Part shown: positions 24,245 to 36,403 of the stretch, piece after piece
Numbering within the stretch: position 1 is the first letter of the stretch
Layout of the letters: each line of letters starts with the position of its first letter
Assembly: GCA_009809945.1 (NCBI GenBank)
Contig: WTPW01001245.1
Location: 69,070-133,069, forward strand
Length of the DNA: 64,000 nucleotides
From: Gigaspora margarita
Lineage: Eukaryota > Glomeromycota > Glomeromycetes > Diversisporales > Gigasporaceae
Direction: 5' to 3'
Made by a program: the position numbers and the translations under genes
Notes under the pieces: generated by a model
What the model saw: only the letters and a program-made list of their open reading frames with translations
Database searches by the model: none
What the model was told of the DNA's origin: nothing

Positions 24245-24630
24245 TAAAAATTTTTTAATTGATTAGTTGATGAATCATTTTATCGAACTAATCGATTAAT
24301 CGAATATATTCAACTAGTTGATTAGTTGGCCAATTGATTAATCGATTAGTTGACTAATCGATTGACCAATTAATCGATTAGTTGAATAAATAATAAATAA
24401 AACTTGGTAACATACACATAAGGTAGCAACTAAAACAGCTGGGTTGATATTCTTATATGATCAGTTGATTAAATGACCAATTGCCTAGTCGATTAATTGA
24501 CCAATCGACTAGTCGATTAATCGATTAGTTGGCCAATCGACTAATTGATTAGTCGACTAATCGATTAATTGTCTAAGTTGGGTCTGTAAAATTCAAATCG
24601 ATTAGTTGTCAACTTTACAACTAATTGATT
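24245..24630. repeat. Cluster of taatcgattagt-type short repeats
   Basis: Dense degenerate array of attgattagt/cgactaatcgatta motifs in both orientations, interrupted by an unrelated stretch (about 24393-24460). It sits between two coding remnants of the LTR element, so it is probably an insertion or expansion within it. Confidence 0.7.
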
Positions 24631-24807
24631 AATTCGATTTTTGATTTGCATTACTACTTGAGGAATCTGTTTGTTATCAAGGTTACAGGTACCAAAGGCC
24701 TCATCGATAATTTCTTGAAACATTTTGGCCTGCTCTTTGGTAAGTGTCAAGAATAATTTTGTGCATTCTTCATCTAATTTTCTTACATGTGGGCCTTTAT
24801 TAATCAT
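24565..24807 (-). CDS. Unknown 80-aa frame, possible N-terminal gag-like part of the LTR element
   Basis: First open frame downstream of the upstream LTR in element orientation, starting ATG at 24807 and rich in charged helical text (RKLDEECTKLFLTLTKEQAK, EIIDEAFGTC). Position fits gag, but I see no diagnostic motif, and the 3' part runs into the cgattag repeat cluster. Confidence 0.3.
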   Translation of the reverse strand: MINKGPHVRKLDEECTKLFLTLTKEQAKMFQEIIDEAFGTCNLDNKQIPQVVMQIKNRINQLVVKLTTNRFEFYRPNLDN

Positions 24808-25191
24808 GTAATTCTTTTTTTTTTATCTGATGATGGGGCTTCTTTACTAAGTTTTTCTTGTGTTTTTTTTATTCCAGGGACTCTCTGGCACACAAGACAG
24901 CAGAGAATATTCATTAATGTATGTATTTCTTCTCATTTACTTATTTAATTTTTTATTTATTATTTATTATTATTATTTATTTATTTTCAGTCTTCTTAAT
25001 TAATACTTTCAGCCAGTACATTGGTTTCAAAATCATTGAATACTTTAGACTCAGCACGTTGGTCCAGGCAGATATCCTTTCTTTTGTTTATGGTACTGGT
25101 TCGTTAGTACCTTTGCTAATTTAATTTCTTTCTTTTTCTTCTTTTGGGTCTCTCAGTATTGGAATATCAGATCTTACAATCACCACCAAAA

Positions 25192-25736
25192 TGCCAACCA
25201 GGCTCTGGCTCTTCTGGGTCAACCCAAATCCAACCAAACCAAACTAACCAAACTGGACAACTTTACGAAGGAGGCGTATTAGATTCAGCAAGTGGATAAG
25301 TCAAGGCTTCAGTCATCAAAACAAACAATCACAATATCTACAGTACGTCATGATACAGAGATCTTACTACTATGCCACTTAGTAGTAGATTAGGATAAGT
25401 TTATATTATATTTATAAAGAATGTATGGAGTTTATTAGGAATGAATTATTCAATATCACCAAGAAAATATTTCCTCAAGGGCATCAAGTCTTTATTTATA
25501 ACAAACGATAGTTTCACAACTAAATGTTATTTGTGCAATAAATCTAATAAATTTGTTATATCTAATAAATTGCATAAATCTAAGAAATCTGATATACCTA
25601 ATAAATCTGATATAACTGATAAATCACATAAATCTAATAAATCTAATAAATGCAATAAATGTGATAAATTACACTTAATTCCATGATCTTGATCACTATG
25701 AGGCGCAGTCAATCATATCGAGTCACAAGGTTCACA
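25192..25736 (-). repeat. LTR (upstream in element orientation), 545 bp
   Basis: Second copy of the LTR. Divergence between the two LTRs (several substitutions per 100 bp, plus indels) shows the insertion is not recent. Confidence 0.9.
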
Positions 25737-25740
25737 GTAC

Positions 25741-27480
25741 GATAAATCTGTAATACTCAATCTGATATTTTGATTGGCTCACTGATACAAGTATACATGT
25801 ATATGACTGCACACACCAAAAACAGGGCTTTAGTGTTTACGAATGGACCTGTTATGATATTAATCATTCATATGATTGAAATGTCGTAATGACTACAAAT
25901 TTAAAATAGAATTGTATTTTAATCAAAGTTTTTTCTAACACTTTAACCACATTTTGAATATAGCTAATCATAAACATTAAAGCATACAAACCCAAAATAA
26001 ATTATAATACTGTAATGTAATTTGTGCAGCAAGTTTAATCAGAATTTACATCAAGTTTCACTTGTCGTATTATTTTATACTATAATGAAAAAAGGTGCTA
26101 AAATTATGATATTTGTAATTAATATTGTAATAAAATGCATATACAGTAACCGCTATTGAAATTATGCATCTTATTTTACTGGCTTCAATCCAACTTGTTA
26201 AAATGTAATTAGATTGTATAGATACATAACAGGTTCAGCCCCTGAAAAATACAAACTGTTAATACATATCAATATATAATAAGGTAGCTATGTGATATTG
26301 TTATACAAAACCAGGAATAGAAGAATTAATAGGTCATATTAGAAGTTTTAAAAATGAAATGTTTAACAGTTAATTAATAATAATTAATAAATTATGTACA
26401 TCTTAGTTTACATGTGTATGGTACAAAGTTGGCATATGAAAAATCAACCTCGTATAACCTTAAATGTGAGCACTATTCTATTTGCAGTAAACTAAAAAAA
26501 AAGAAAAAAAAATAAAAATAAAAAAACCGTTTCATCCATCATGAATTTTGAAGTTCTTGTAATACAAAATGAAAAATCAACTTTTGCACAGTCTAATAAA
26601 AGAACATATCAAAATCAGTAATGAAATGAACATTAGTGAGCTTGTGCATTCATACCAAATTTTATGTAAATATTTGTTAATACCATTATTTACATGATAT
26701 AAATTATTTATTTATACCCAACCAGTAATTACAATGCACATATACGCTAGTTTTTTATTTTTACGCACAAGTAACAAAACAAACAAATAATTAATATAAT
26801 AATAATAAACCTGGAAACTACAAATACCTTTTATCATAGGATTAAGCAAGTTACGTAAGGTCATGAATCACTTGGACCTGAGTCAGGATATCACTTAATT
26901 TAGTCTAATTAATTATGCAATCAATTTAAAGTGTTAACTTATGAAACAATGTAGGGAGGGCATCGATAAGGAATTAATTTTAAGGTTATATAATGCAAGT
27001 ACAACAATAATAGTTTTTAAGGGTCATTGAGAAGTTAAAGGTAACAATTAACAAATGCAACTTCAATGAATGATTTTATAGTGATGAATAAGATCAATTC
27101 GAGTGTAATGATAAGAGTAATAAGGTTTTATAATATAACTTTATCAAAAGGTTTTGAAAAATTAATTAAGCTAAAATAATTGTATAAAATAAAGTTCACA
27201 AGACATTCTTTACCAATAAATTAAATCTAAATAACCCCACTACTATTCTAATTATTGTCTTGATTATAAAATACAAAAAAATCTTTAAAAATTAATTCTT
27301 ATATGGTACTGCATATAGTTGCATAGCTGACCAAACCCTATAATTTTTACCATGCAAAGTAATCATTATTGGCATGCGTATTAATCATGCTTCAATCTTA
27401 TGATCTATTTACCAAATAATTTATAACAGCACTGTTAGAAACCAAGTGACAACAACAACAACCAATATGTGAAACTAATA
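25741..27480. other. AT-rich region without genes
   Basis: Only short composition-driven frames; purine-rich A-tracts at 26500-26530. Nothing recognisable on either strand. Confidence 0.5.
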
Positions 27481-27487
27481 TGATAAT

Positions 27488-28105
27488 TTGTACCATTTTC
27501 GATTGATTCGATTTATACAGTACATATTTAATACAGCAGTAATATTCTTTAAAAAACATTCAAATAATCACTTTGAACTTCTTGACGACAAAGAAGATTT
27601 TAATATAGTTATTAATGCTGACAAATCTTCAAGCATAGAGCACATTCATCAATTTAAGATACAGATCTTTATATTTTTGTAACATATTAGCAAAGGTCAG
27701 TAAAGATAAGAATAATATTAAAATGCTTGATTTTATTGTCAAGTAAGTTATTTTGTAGTGCAGTTTTAAGTTTATATTAAGGTACACGAATAAATCTAAA
27801 TATGAAAAGTTCATAACAGATATATCTACGGAGGAATAGTTTTACTTAAAAATAATGATGATTCATTTATTTTTGAACTTATTGTTTATAAATTTCTATT
27901 TAAAGAATTGGCAAAATACTCTAAAACTCACCTCATTGAATCAAAAGCTTATTGGCTTACTACTATTTATAAAAAAAGTTTCCAAAATGAAAAATTTAAA
28001 GAATTACAAAAATGATACAATAATATTGTAGTTAAGTATCCTGATAAGATTTTTGATTCAGAAAAACAAAAATAATTATTATTAGAACAGAATTTAGACC
28101 TTTTT
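27488..28105 (+). pseudogene. BTB/BACK-domain gene relic
   Basis: The intact protein would be a BTB adaptor, probably for cullin-3 ubiquitin ligases. The text HFELLDDKEDFNIVINAD (about 27570-27620) matches the start of the BTB domain as seen in Glomeromycotina BTB-kelch/TLD proteins. After a degraded middle, RYIYGGIV (about 27820), FIFELIVYKFLFKELAKYS, HLIESKAYWL and NNIVVKYPDKIFDSEK (to 28075) match the end of BTB and the BACK-like helices. Stops and frame changes lie between and within these parts. The downstream kelch or TLD part is missing. Confidence 0.75.
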
Positions 28106-28205
28106 ATAAAAAAGATTTTTGGACAAATTAATATTCCAAGTTAGTTTTTAGATAAACAAAAGAAGTTTTTATTTATTTCATTTACAATGCATACTAAAGT
28201 TATCC

Positions 28206-28852
28206 CTTAGATTGTAGTAGGACACAGGCAAATTTGCCTGCATTTTTGCACTTTTTTTGCTCTGATTTACTTTTTTTAAATATCAAGATAATTAAATAAA
28301 ACTTTGTACAATTATATTTGAAAATAAGGATTACTTTTTTGCAAAATTAGTTTTTATATTATAAGAAAAAAATTTTAAGTTATATATAAGCTAAAAATAG
28401 ATATCTTTAAAAAAAATTTTTTAAAAAATTTTATCACAATTTCTCTGTAATCTTATTTAGTTTTAGTTTTAAAGCTATAGTTCTTAAGACAATATTGTAG
28501 TTTATATAAAGGATGATAACTTTTATTATTGCAACATTAATGATTTTTTTGTAAAAATCAAGACTTGTATTAGAAGTAAAGGTTTTTTTATAGACGGGAA
28601 CATATAAAATTTAAGAAAATCTAAAGAAAAATTTTAATAGTAAAAATGCTAATACAAGAACTTTTAAACTTTGATTATACTAAAGTTTTCTAATAATTTG
28701 AAAAAATTTTTATAACAAAATTACTAAAACAAAACTCAAAGAATATTTTTTACTTAGAGAAGGTATAGCTAAAATCAATATTTAAAATTTTATTAAAATT
28801 TTATTAAAATTTTTAAAATACGCAGGCAAATTTGCTTGTGTTACAATCTAAG
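28206..28852. mobile_element. Non-autonomous DNA element with ~35-bp inverted ends
   Basis: Left end cttagattgta(gtagg)acacaggcaaatttgcctgc and the complement of the right end cttagattgtaacacaagca + aatttgcctgcg are inverted. The interior is A/T-rich without coding potential. I could not settle a target duplication. The aggcaaatttgcct core is itself palindromic. Confidence 0.6.
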
Positions 28853-29099
28853 AGATAGTATAGAACAATTACCAAATTTAAATATAACAAGATTATAATT
28901 CTAAACCTTTCACAATTACTAATTAAAATCTAAATTCATTATATCTAAAAGCATTAATATTAATGCCTGATATCTGCAAAAAACTAATAAACTAAGCATG
29001 CAACAATCATAAGTGTTAAAACAATTATGTAAAACTGCACAATTTTATATAACTAGCAAACAACATAAACAATAATCGCAGTACCAATAGTAAAACATT

Positions 29100-30395
29100 A
29101 TAAAAACAAGCCCTATATTAATACTATTTTGAATCAAGTTCAAAAAATCCTAAGTAACTGATACACAATCGATAATCTAAATGGAATCCCATATAAAACA
29201 AGTAAAAACAATAACATATAAATATACTAAATCAAGAAAGTATGATAATAAACAATCAAGTCAATGTACACATAAAAAAATTAATACTGTGAACACATAC
29301 TGCAATATTATAGAATCCTTTAAACATTAATTCCTACCATAATAACGGTAACTTAGAGGTCAATACGCATGGCACAAGAAAATGACCATCGAATTAATAG
29401 TACTAATTGTAAAATATTATAAAAACAAGCTTCCATATTAATACAATTATGAATTAAGTTTGAAAAATATAAATTCAGTACCAATATAAAATAAAAAATC
29501 TTAAGTAACTAAATATACAATCAATAATCCAAACAGAATCCTGAGTAAAACAAGTAAAAACAAGCTACAATGTTAACATATAAATCAAAAAAGCATGATA
29601 ATAAACAATGTATACATAAAAAATCAATACTGTGAACACATACTGTAATATTATAGAATCCCTTAAACATCAATCCTAGCTGTGATAAACAGTAACTTAA
29701 AGGCATAATACGTAAACTTGAAATACTTACTTAAAATATAGTCTGGGGTAATTATACATGAAATATAAACTTGAAATACTTACTTAAAATAGTCCAAAGT
29801 AAACATGCACAAATAGCATGTACATATATACAAAAGCCATATCAAACTAGATTAATATAAAATGCAATATCATGTGAAAATATAACCAATCAAAGAACTG
29901 TATTTGTTCATATCATTTCACTCTTCAGATAACTATACACAACATTACACTCTGTTCCTGGTAAACATTAAGTAACTCAATACACTATCAATAATCCAAA
30001 TAGAATCCCAAGTAAAACAAGTAAAAACAAGCTACAAATGTTAACACATAAATCAAGAAAGCATGATAATAAACAAAGGACACTTAAAAATTATTACTGT
30101 AATCACATACCAGAATCCCTTAAACATCAATCCTTACTGTGATAATCAGTAACTCAAAGGCAGAAAATGTAAACTTGAAATACTTAAATAGTCCTTTTTG
30201 TATAGACAATCATGCACGAATAGCATGTACATACACAAAAAAGTCATATCAAACCAGTTTAATATAAAATGCAAATTTGGAACATCATATTCCACAATGT
30301 TATGTGAAAATATAACCATTAAAGAACCATATTTGTTTAAATCATTTCACTCTTCAGATAACAATGCACTTCATTGCACTCTGTTTCTGGTATTA
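29100..30395. repeat. Tandem array of a ~470-bp higher-order unit
   Basis: Three copies of aagtaactNNatacaNtatcaataatccaaa...aatcccNNgtaaaacaagtaaaaaca...gcatgataataaacaa...cccttaaacatcaatcc at about 29145-29370, 29490-29745 and 29960-30195. Two copies of a linked block (aatagcatgtacata...catttcactcttcagataac) lie at 29812-29968 and 30218-30390. Non-coding. Confidence 0.75.
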
Positions 30396-31840
30396 CTATT
30401 ATATGTTTTTAGAGGCTGCATTCGTTAATTTATATACCTAAAGACCCAGCCTGATTTTTCTTTAGTGACAATTAATGCAGATATTTGAAGGCCATTGACT
30501 ATTAATTATAGTGTTATCTATATTTTTTATATTTAAATTTTATATTAAAACATCATATTGCTCATTTTGTCCTAATAAGCTAAAATTTTCCAGTTTAATT
30601 TCAAAAAAAACCTAAGGTTAATTTATTCAAAGTAGCTCCACTTTCAATAAATAATTAAATAATATGTGATTTATCATTTCCAATAAATAGCTAGAAATCA
30701 ATCCATTCTTTGACCTTACTTTCTAAAATAAATAAATTGAGAACCTTTAAAAAACCTGCATAGTCAAATAGTATTTCAGAAAATTCTGTATTTATCCCAT
30801 TTTATTTTAAAAATTCTTTTAAATGAATTAGTCATTTTCACCAAGAGACAAAAAATAGTTAGAAATGAATAAAGATATTTTTTTGAATGAAAATGGAACT
30901 TGCTAAAAAATAGAAATAGGTATTTACACAATGCTAACTCACAAGTGTGCACAAGTATTTAAATTATTATATCCATTAATTCATGCATACCACACATAAA
31001 GATTTTTGCTCCATGAATATGAATTGCTTTTGTGTCACATTAACAAAGATTTATCATTATTCACATGCATACACATTTGTAATTTTAGGTAGCATCCCAA
31101 AAATTGTTCATCCCATAATTTTTGACCAATAAAAACATAAAGTTGAATATAAAGAGTTAATGTAGTTTCTAATGGTAAATCTCTACAAGAATCATTTTAA
31201 TTAGACCACAGAAGGAGATTTTTTAATCAAAATTTAGAGCATTTATGCTTTTTTTTATAAAAAGTGTTTTCTTCAATTTTTACTGATCTTAAAATCTAAA
31301 TTACAAGGCTGAAACAAATTTTGGTGGTGTGGTGCATTAGTAGATTTGAATCTCTAAAATGTTTAGAGTATATATATGTACATATGTGAAATATAAAAAT
31401 ATGATAAACTGATTTTAGGGTGGAGATGTTATGTTCTGCTCAAATTCAGTCTTGATTCAAAAATTAGGTCAAGGTAATAAATTGTGGACCAGACCAAGGT
31501 TCATAGACTGGTCAGTTAATAAACTAATAATGACCACAATATAATTTGAAAAATTCTTTTTTGCTAAAAAAATATGATCCAAGCCCAAAATTGTGCATCA
31601 TGGATTGAGTAACTTAAATCTTTTTATACTACTTAAATTGTGGACTTAGAAATAGAAATTAATTTACAAAAATCAAATTTGTTTTAAGCTTCATCCTTTT
31701 TAATTATCCTTTTATTATATAGCATTATAAAATTATTATTAATCACAATATCCTTTATACTTCTATCTATCATTTTATTCATCTGAAATGAGAGATGTAT
31801 TCTTAACTATATTGCATAATCAATGAATACATTCAAAAGG
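30396..31840. other. AT-rich spacer
   Basis: No reading frame of note and no bounded repeat seen. Confidence 0.5.
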
Positions 31841-33612
31841 GCTTGAACTAGGGTTCTGCAAGTAAACATGCTGGGTACAAATAGCACTATGCCAGGCACT
31901 GTTAGTATTATTTGATGGGCAAATAATAGTGCTCTAAGTGCCTGCTATCATTTTTTTGTTATGCCTGAACAGTATAGTGTGTGTATTATAAGAATACATT
32001 TGATAGATGGGTTTAATTAGATTAGTCTGAGCATTTCCAACACTTTATACTTTATTATTTATTTTAATTTATATTCAATTTTTTTTTCTTTACTAGGATC
32101 TACTATTTTTATTTAATTAAACCACCTAACGAAAGTTTAACTTGAATTGTTTATGAAATATAATATATATCAATGTAATAATTTTGTTTTTTTATTTTTG
32201 CTTCTATTTCACTTTAAGAGGCAATTGCTACTTCTAATCGATATGAGTTTGTTCTGATATATAGAAGGTCATAAAAAAATTAAAAATTGAACAATGTTAT
32301 AATATTGCTTTTCATATTGTTTGATAGAGTAATAGTATAATTAAATTGACTAGTTAAAATAGCAATAACATTGAATAAAATTCATATTTATGAAAAAGAC
32401 TTCAGTAACTCTATCTGCTGATTACTTGTACCAATATTTACACTAACACTTTAGAAGTAACGTCTCAAAAAACAGTGGAAGAACTAAGGAAAACATGCAG
32501 CTATTATTTAGAGATACAGCCAACTAAGTATCTGCTAATAGCTTTAGAGTTTGTTATTCACCGCTTTGGCCTTAGCACTTATCGTTTAGAGATAAAGTTC
32601 ATAGAATACCTGCTAACAAGTTTAGAGTTTATTACTCACTAAAACAACTGGGGTCTAGAAATGAGAAGTACTTGGTGGCGCTCTGATGGAAATAGGACTT
32701 TACAGGAAGAACTACTGTCTTTATTTAGGCTATCAGTGAACTTTTTTTGGTGTCACTGGGTTGTGAAGAAATTTTAAAAATAGTAGGCATTTCAGTGTAC
32801 GCTTCCAAAAGATCTGCAGTATTTACTGCTTCCAAAAAGGAAAGATACTAACCATATTGGATACAACCATTACAAGTGGCTTGGAAACAAGTAATGTGAA
32901 CTGACATGCAAGACTCTTGGGAAACCCACTAAAAGAAGATTCTAGAAGCTCTTGGCTCAAGCAGTCTGGTTTATATAACTGCTTTTTATTTAATATGCTG
33001 GGACCTGAGCTGCTAAAAAGATGAACTGGGTTTACATGCTAATAATTTTATTTCAAAGTCTAATGGGTTATTTGTTAACCAAGTTTAGCTAACAGAATGG
33101 TCTCGGATAAAGATTGAGGGTAGCAGAAGGCCATCATGAAGTCTGAGTTTCTTTTTGTCATAGAAATTATAATATTATTCTCTTCTGCATGTAATAGTAT
33201 TAATTCTAATAAAGCATAAAAAGCAAGGTCTCATTTATAAAATAAAAAAAAATAAAATTCATATTTATTATATTTTTTTTGAATAAGTCTTTCTAACTAT
33301 TGAGTAAAGATTTATAATTGACTTTACTGCATCATATATCATTCATTATATTTGCTTGTGCTAGTTATGTAATTTCAATTGCAAATTCAAGATGAGTGCG
33401 TAAAAATTGATTTAATTAATTGATTGTATAAATATGTAATATATCTAGCACTATTGGCACAATGCTGGGCACCAATACTAATGCCAATACTTGTGCCAGT
33501 GCTATATAAGGCCATGCTGGTGCCATAAAATTTAAAGTCAAGTTATGCTCATGCCTTAAATGCCCTCTTTTTTTATAGTTATATGCCAGGTTTGCAGTAC
33601 TCTAGTTTGAAT
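31841..33612. mobile_element. hAT-like element with nested retroposon
   Basis: Ends tagggttctgcaa (31849) and ttgcagtactcta (to 33604) are inverted. The flanking 8-mers are gcttgaac and gtttgaat (6/8; both differences C/T), consistent with an aged duplication. tgccaggcac/ggcac motifs cluster inside both ends (31880-31950, 33450-33600). Removing the nested retroposon leaves about 0.9 kb with no transposase. Confidence 0.65.
32374..33268 (+). mobile_element. Retroposed sequence with perfect 18-bp TSD and A-rich tail
   Basis: A perfect direct repeat aataaaattcatatttat flanks 32392-33250. The + strand 3' end is A-rich (aaaataaaaaaa), preceded by taataaagc, a canonical polyadenylation signal. These are hallmarks of target-primed reverse transcription. 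The body (859 bp) is less AT-rich than its surroundings, has no long frame and no clear A/B boxes. It has two partial repeats (tatctgctaatagctttagagttt, acctgctaacaagtttagagttt). It may be a SINE, a 5'-truncated LINE or a retroposed non-coding RNA. Confidence 0.8.
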
Positions 33613-33711
33613 AGTTGTAGATCACCATGCTATAGAAGTTCATCAAATTTCCTGAATTTCTAGACATTTTTGAAAATAGCAAAATAACAATATACGAAAG
33701 CATAATATCAA

Positions 33712-34739
33712 AGTCATAGGACATGTCATATCTTGTGATATATGAGTATTAGTTTATAATAAAAATTATAATAAAAAATATATGAATTTACTATAAACTT
33801 TAAGCTTACATTATTTTTAACTTACATATTAACTTTTTTCAAATTTTGCAATTAAGCATATTGAAAATAATAGATTAAGGATACTCAGAACATTTTTTTA
33901 AAATTTTGTTAATTTTACAATTTCAAAATGTACTTAGTCAAAAACAAATATTCACTAATTTTAAATCAGCAATTATATGTAAAATTATGCTCTGAACAAT
34001 TTTATTTAGTTGCAAAAATAGGTTATCTTAACAAAAAAGTAGGTTAGGCATATACTAACGTTAAAATTTTGGGTTGTAATATAAAACCTCTTTTTTTTGT
34101 TATGATAACCTGCTTTGGGCTTCTAAGTAAACTTGTTCAGCACATAGTTCTACTCATATTGAGGTTAAAATGCATTTTTGCGAACCTTTTACTAAGTGAA
34201 AAATAGTGTTAAAGTTAGAAAAAAAGTTTTCTTTTAGAAAAAAAATTTTTTCTAACTTTAACACTATTTTTTACTTAGTAAAAGATTCACAAAAATGTGT
34301 TTTAACCACAATATGAGTAGAACTATGTATTGAACAAGTTTACTTAGAAGCCCAATGCAGGTTATCTTGACAAAAAAAGGGTTTATATTACAACCCAAAA
34401 ATTTTTAACTTTAATATATAGCTAACCTACTTTTTTATCAAGATAACCTATTTTTGCAACCAAGTAAAGTTGTTCAGAATATAATTTTACATATAATTGC
34501 TGATTTAAAATTAGCGAATATTTGTTTTTGACAAAGTTATATTTTGAAATTGTACAAAATTAACAAAATTTTAAAAAATGTTCTGAGTAACCTTAATCTA
34601 CTATTTTCAATATGCTTAATCACAAAATTTGAAAAAAGTTAATATGTATAATGTGAGGCTTAAAGTTTATAGTAAATTCATATATTTTTATTATAATTTT
34701 TATTATAATTTATTATCCAACATAATATGTTCTATGACT
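33712..34739. mobile_element. Large foldback element, ~1.03 kb, arms ~500 bp
   Basis: From agtcatagRacat at 33712 the sequence is repeated in reverse complement up to 34739 with an AT-rich loop centred near 34225-34245. Landmarks on both arms: aggttatcttRacaaaaaagtaggtta, gcttctaagtaaacttgttca, taaagttagaaaaaaa. Identity is high throughout. No coding potential. Confidence 0.9.
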
Positions 34740-34845
34740 GATCAATTAACTTTCTAATCCAATCCAATAAAATCAATCCAACCTTCAATAAAATTACTTG
34801 GTATCATGTGCATTTCTGTTTGAAATAAATTCCAATAAGGATAAT

Positions 34846-34915
34846 ATGGGCTTGGTGCTGCAAAAAGAAGGTAAATCAACAAAACAAAAGATCTTCAGAA
34901 AATCAATTTTTATGT
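34846..34915. repeat. Partial MITE copy (family of 59568-59829)
   Basis: tatgggcttggtgctgcaaaaaga...caacaaaacaaaagatcttcagaaaat matches the left ~70 bp of the complete element at 59568-59829. The rest is missing. Confidence 0.7.
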
Positions 34916-34966
34916 TATACAAGTGTTTGTGGGCACTACTAGTCCCTTTATGACTCAAAGTATTCA

Positions 34967-35660
34967 TAATGAATGAAACTTGATTTTTTAAAATTCTACT
35001 ACAGAACTACTATTTCATAATGATAAAGAATTATTTTGTATTAATATATATAATTTCTATTATGAATTACTATAAAAAAATTCTGTTACAAACCTACTTG
35101 ACAGATAATACATTGCTTTATATTATGAATTACTGTTAAAAAGTCCCATATAAAACTTGTGTGCTATTCTAATAATCACAGTATATTGTTAGGTTTTAAT
35201 TAGTTCATATTGGAATTATTATGGTTTCTGTCATGTATTACTGTTTTAAACCTTACTATTCTGATGATACACAGTATGTGACTTACTAATCTAATTTCAA
35301 AGATACAAAGTGCCTATAATGAATAAAACTCAATTTTTTAAATTTCACTACAGAACTCACTATTCTAGTAAGAATAAAAAAGTGAATTATTTTGTATTAG
35401 AATCACTATAATTTCTATCATGAATTACTATAAAAAATTTTGCTACAAACCTATTCAACAGATAATACATTTTAAGTTGAGTTTGATCAAATTATTGTGG
35501 TTTCTATTATGAATTACAGTTAAAAATTCTCATACAAAACTTGAATGCTATTCTAATAATCATAATACAGGGTTAGGGTTAAATTAGTTCAGATTAGAAT
35601 ATTAGGTTTCTATCAAACCTTACTATTTTGTTGATACACAGTATGTAACTCACTAACACA
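34967..35660. repeat. Tandem ~340-bp unit, two copies plus a displaced third
   Basis: Units start caaagt.t.cataatgaat.aaactNgattttttaaa at about 34967 and 35307; a third start (caaatgcacgtaatgaacgaaactcaattctttaaa) is at 36440. The mariner-like element at 35666-36401 separates the second unit from the third. Confidence 0.7.
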
Positions 35661-35663
35661 TAT

Positions 35664-36403
35664 TACAGTCGCATCCTTCTAAGTGCAAACCCTCCCTATA
35701 TACAAACCATAGCTTGGTTCTGAGCTTGGGAATTAGTCACTCTCTATATTCTGCATATGCATGAGATTTGGGGTTCTGTATATATATATGCATCCCTGTA
35801 AATGCATGCATGTGATTAATTTTAAAGCTAGCCAATAATAATACTGGATTTTTTATAGCTTATTTTTGAATATAATTGATTTTTGGCTAATCACCAATAG
35901 TTGTTACATAGTAAAGTCTACATTTTACTAAGCAAATCGAATATTATCGCTTAAGTAAACTTGTTGAATGAACAAAATACACACATATGTTAAAATTTTT
36001 ATCAAAATCAGAATACTTTTTATTATTTGACTTTTAATTTTTAAGTTCAATGAATATATTTTTAAAAAAATTTTAATTTTTTGTTGAACGTAAAAATTAA
36101 AAACCAAATAATAAAAAGTTCTTTAATATTGATGAAAATTTTAGAGTATATGTATTATGATCTTTTAAAAAGTTTACTTAAGTGATTAAAATCGATTTAC
36201 ATAATAAACTTTGGACTTTACTATGTAGCAACTATTATTGATCATAGGATAGCTCATTTTTGGGTAAAAAGCATTAAAGTATTGATCATGTAATTGACTT
36301 CACTTTTGATTGGCTATCTAAGTTAATTCTATAAATGCATACCCACTTTAAGTGCACACTAATACCTGGTCCCAAGAGCATGCACTTAGGGGGTGTGACT
36401 ATA
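35664..36403. mobile_element. Mariner-like non-autonomous element with internal foldback, 736 bp
   Basis: Ends cagtcgcatccttctaagtg and the complement of catgcacttagggggtgtgacta, each next to TA. Inside, 35897-36232 is a foldback (gttgttacatagtaaagtc...gactttactatgtagcaac). aagtgca motifs lie near both ends. No transposase frame. Confidence 0.7.

Larger units (their letters stand above)
21528..25740 (-). mobile_element. LTR retrotransposon, 4.2 kb, minus-strand orientation
   Basis: Two long direct repeats (21532-22096 and 25192-25736) begin and end with the TG/CA dinucleotides and are flanked by a 4-bp duplication gtac (21528-21531, 25737-25740). In minus orientation a purine-rich tract (gtgagagagaaa, 22108-22097) directly precedes the downstream LTR, as a polypurine tract should. 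The upstream LTR is followed by ttttggtggtgattg, a plausible but unassigned tRNA primer site. The 3.1-kb interior lacks recognisable reverse transcriptase, RNase H or integrase. It contains short unknown frames and Sel1-like repeat remains, so the element is non-autonomous. Confidence 0.85.

Noticed and set aside
29100-30395. CRISPR-like array
   Set aside because: Units are ~470 bp with diverged blocks, no short direct repeats with unique spacers, and the organism is eukaryotic.
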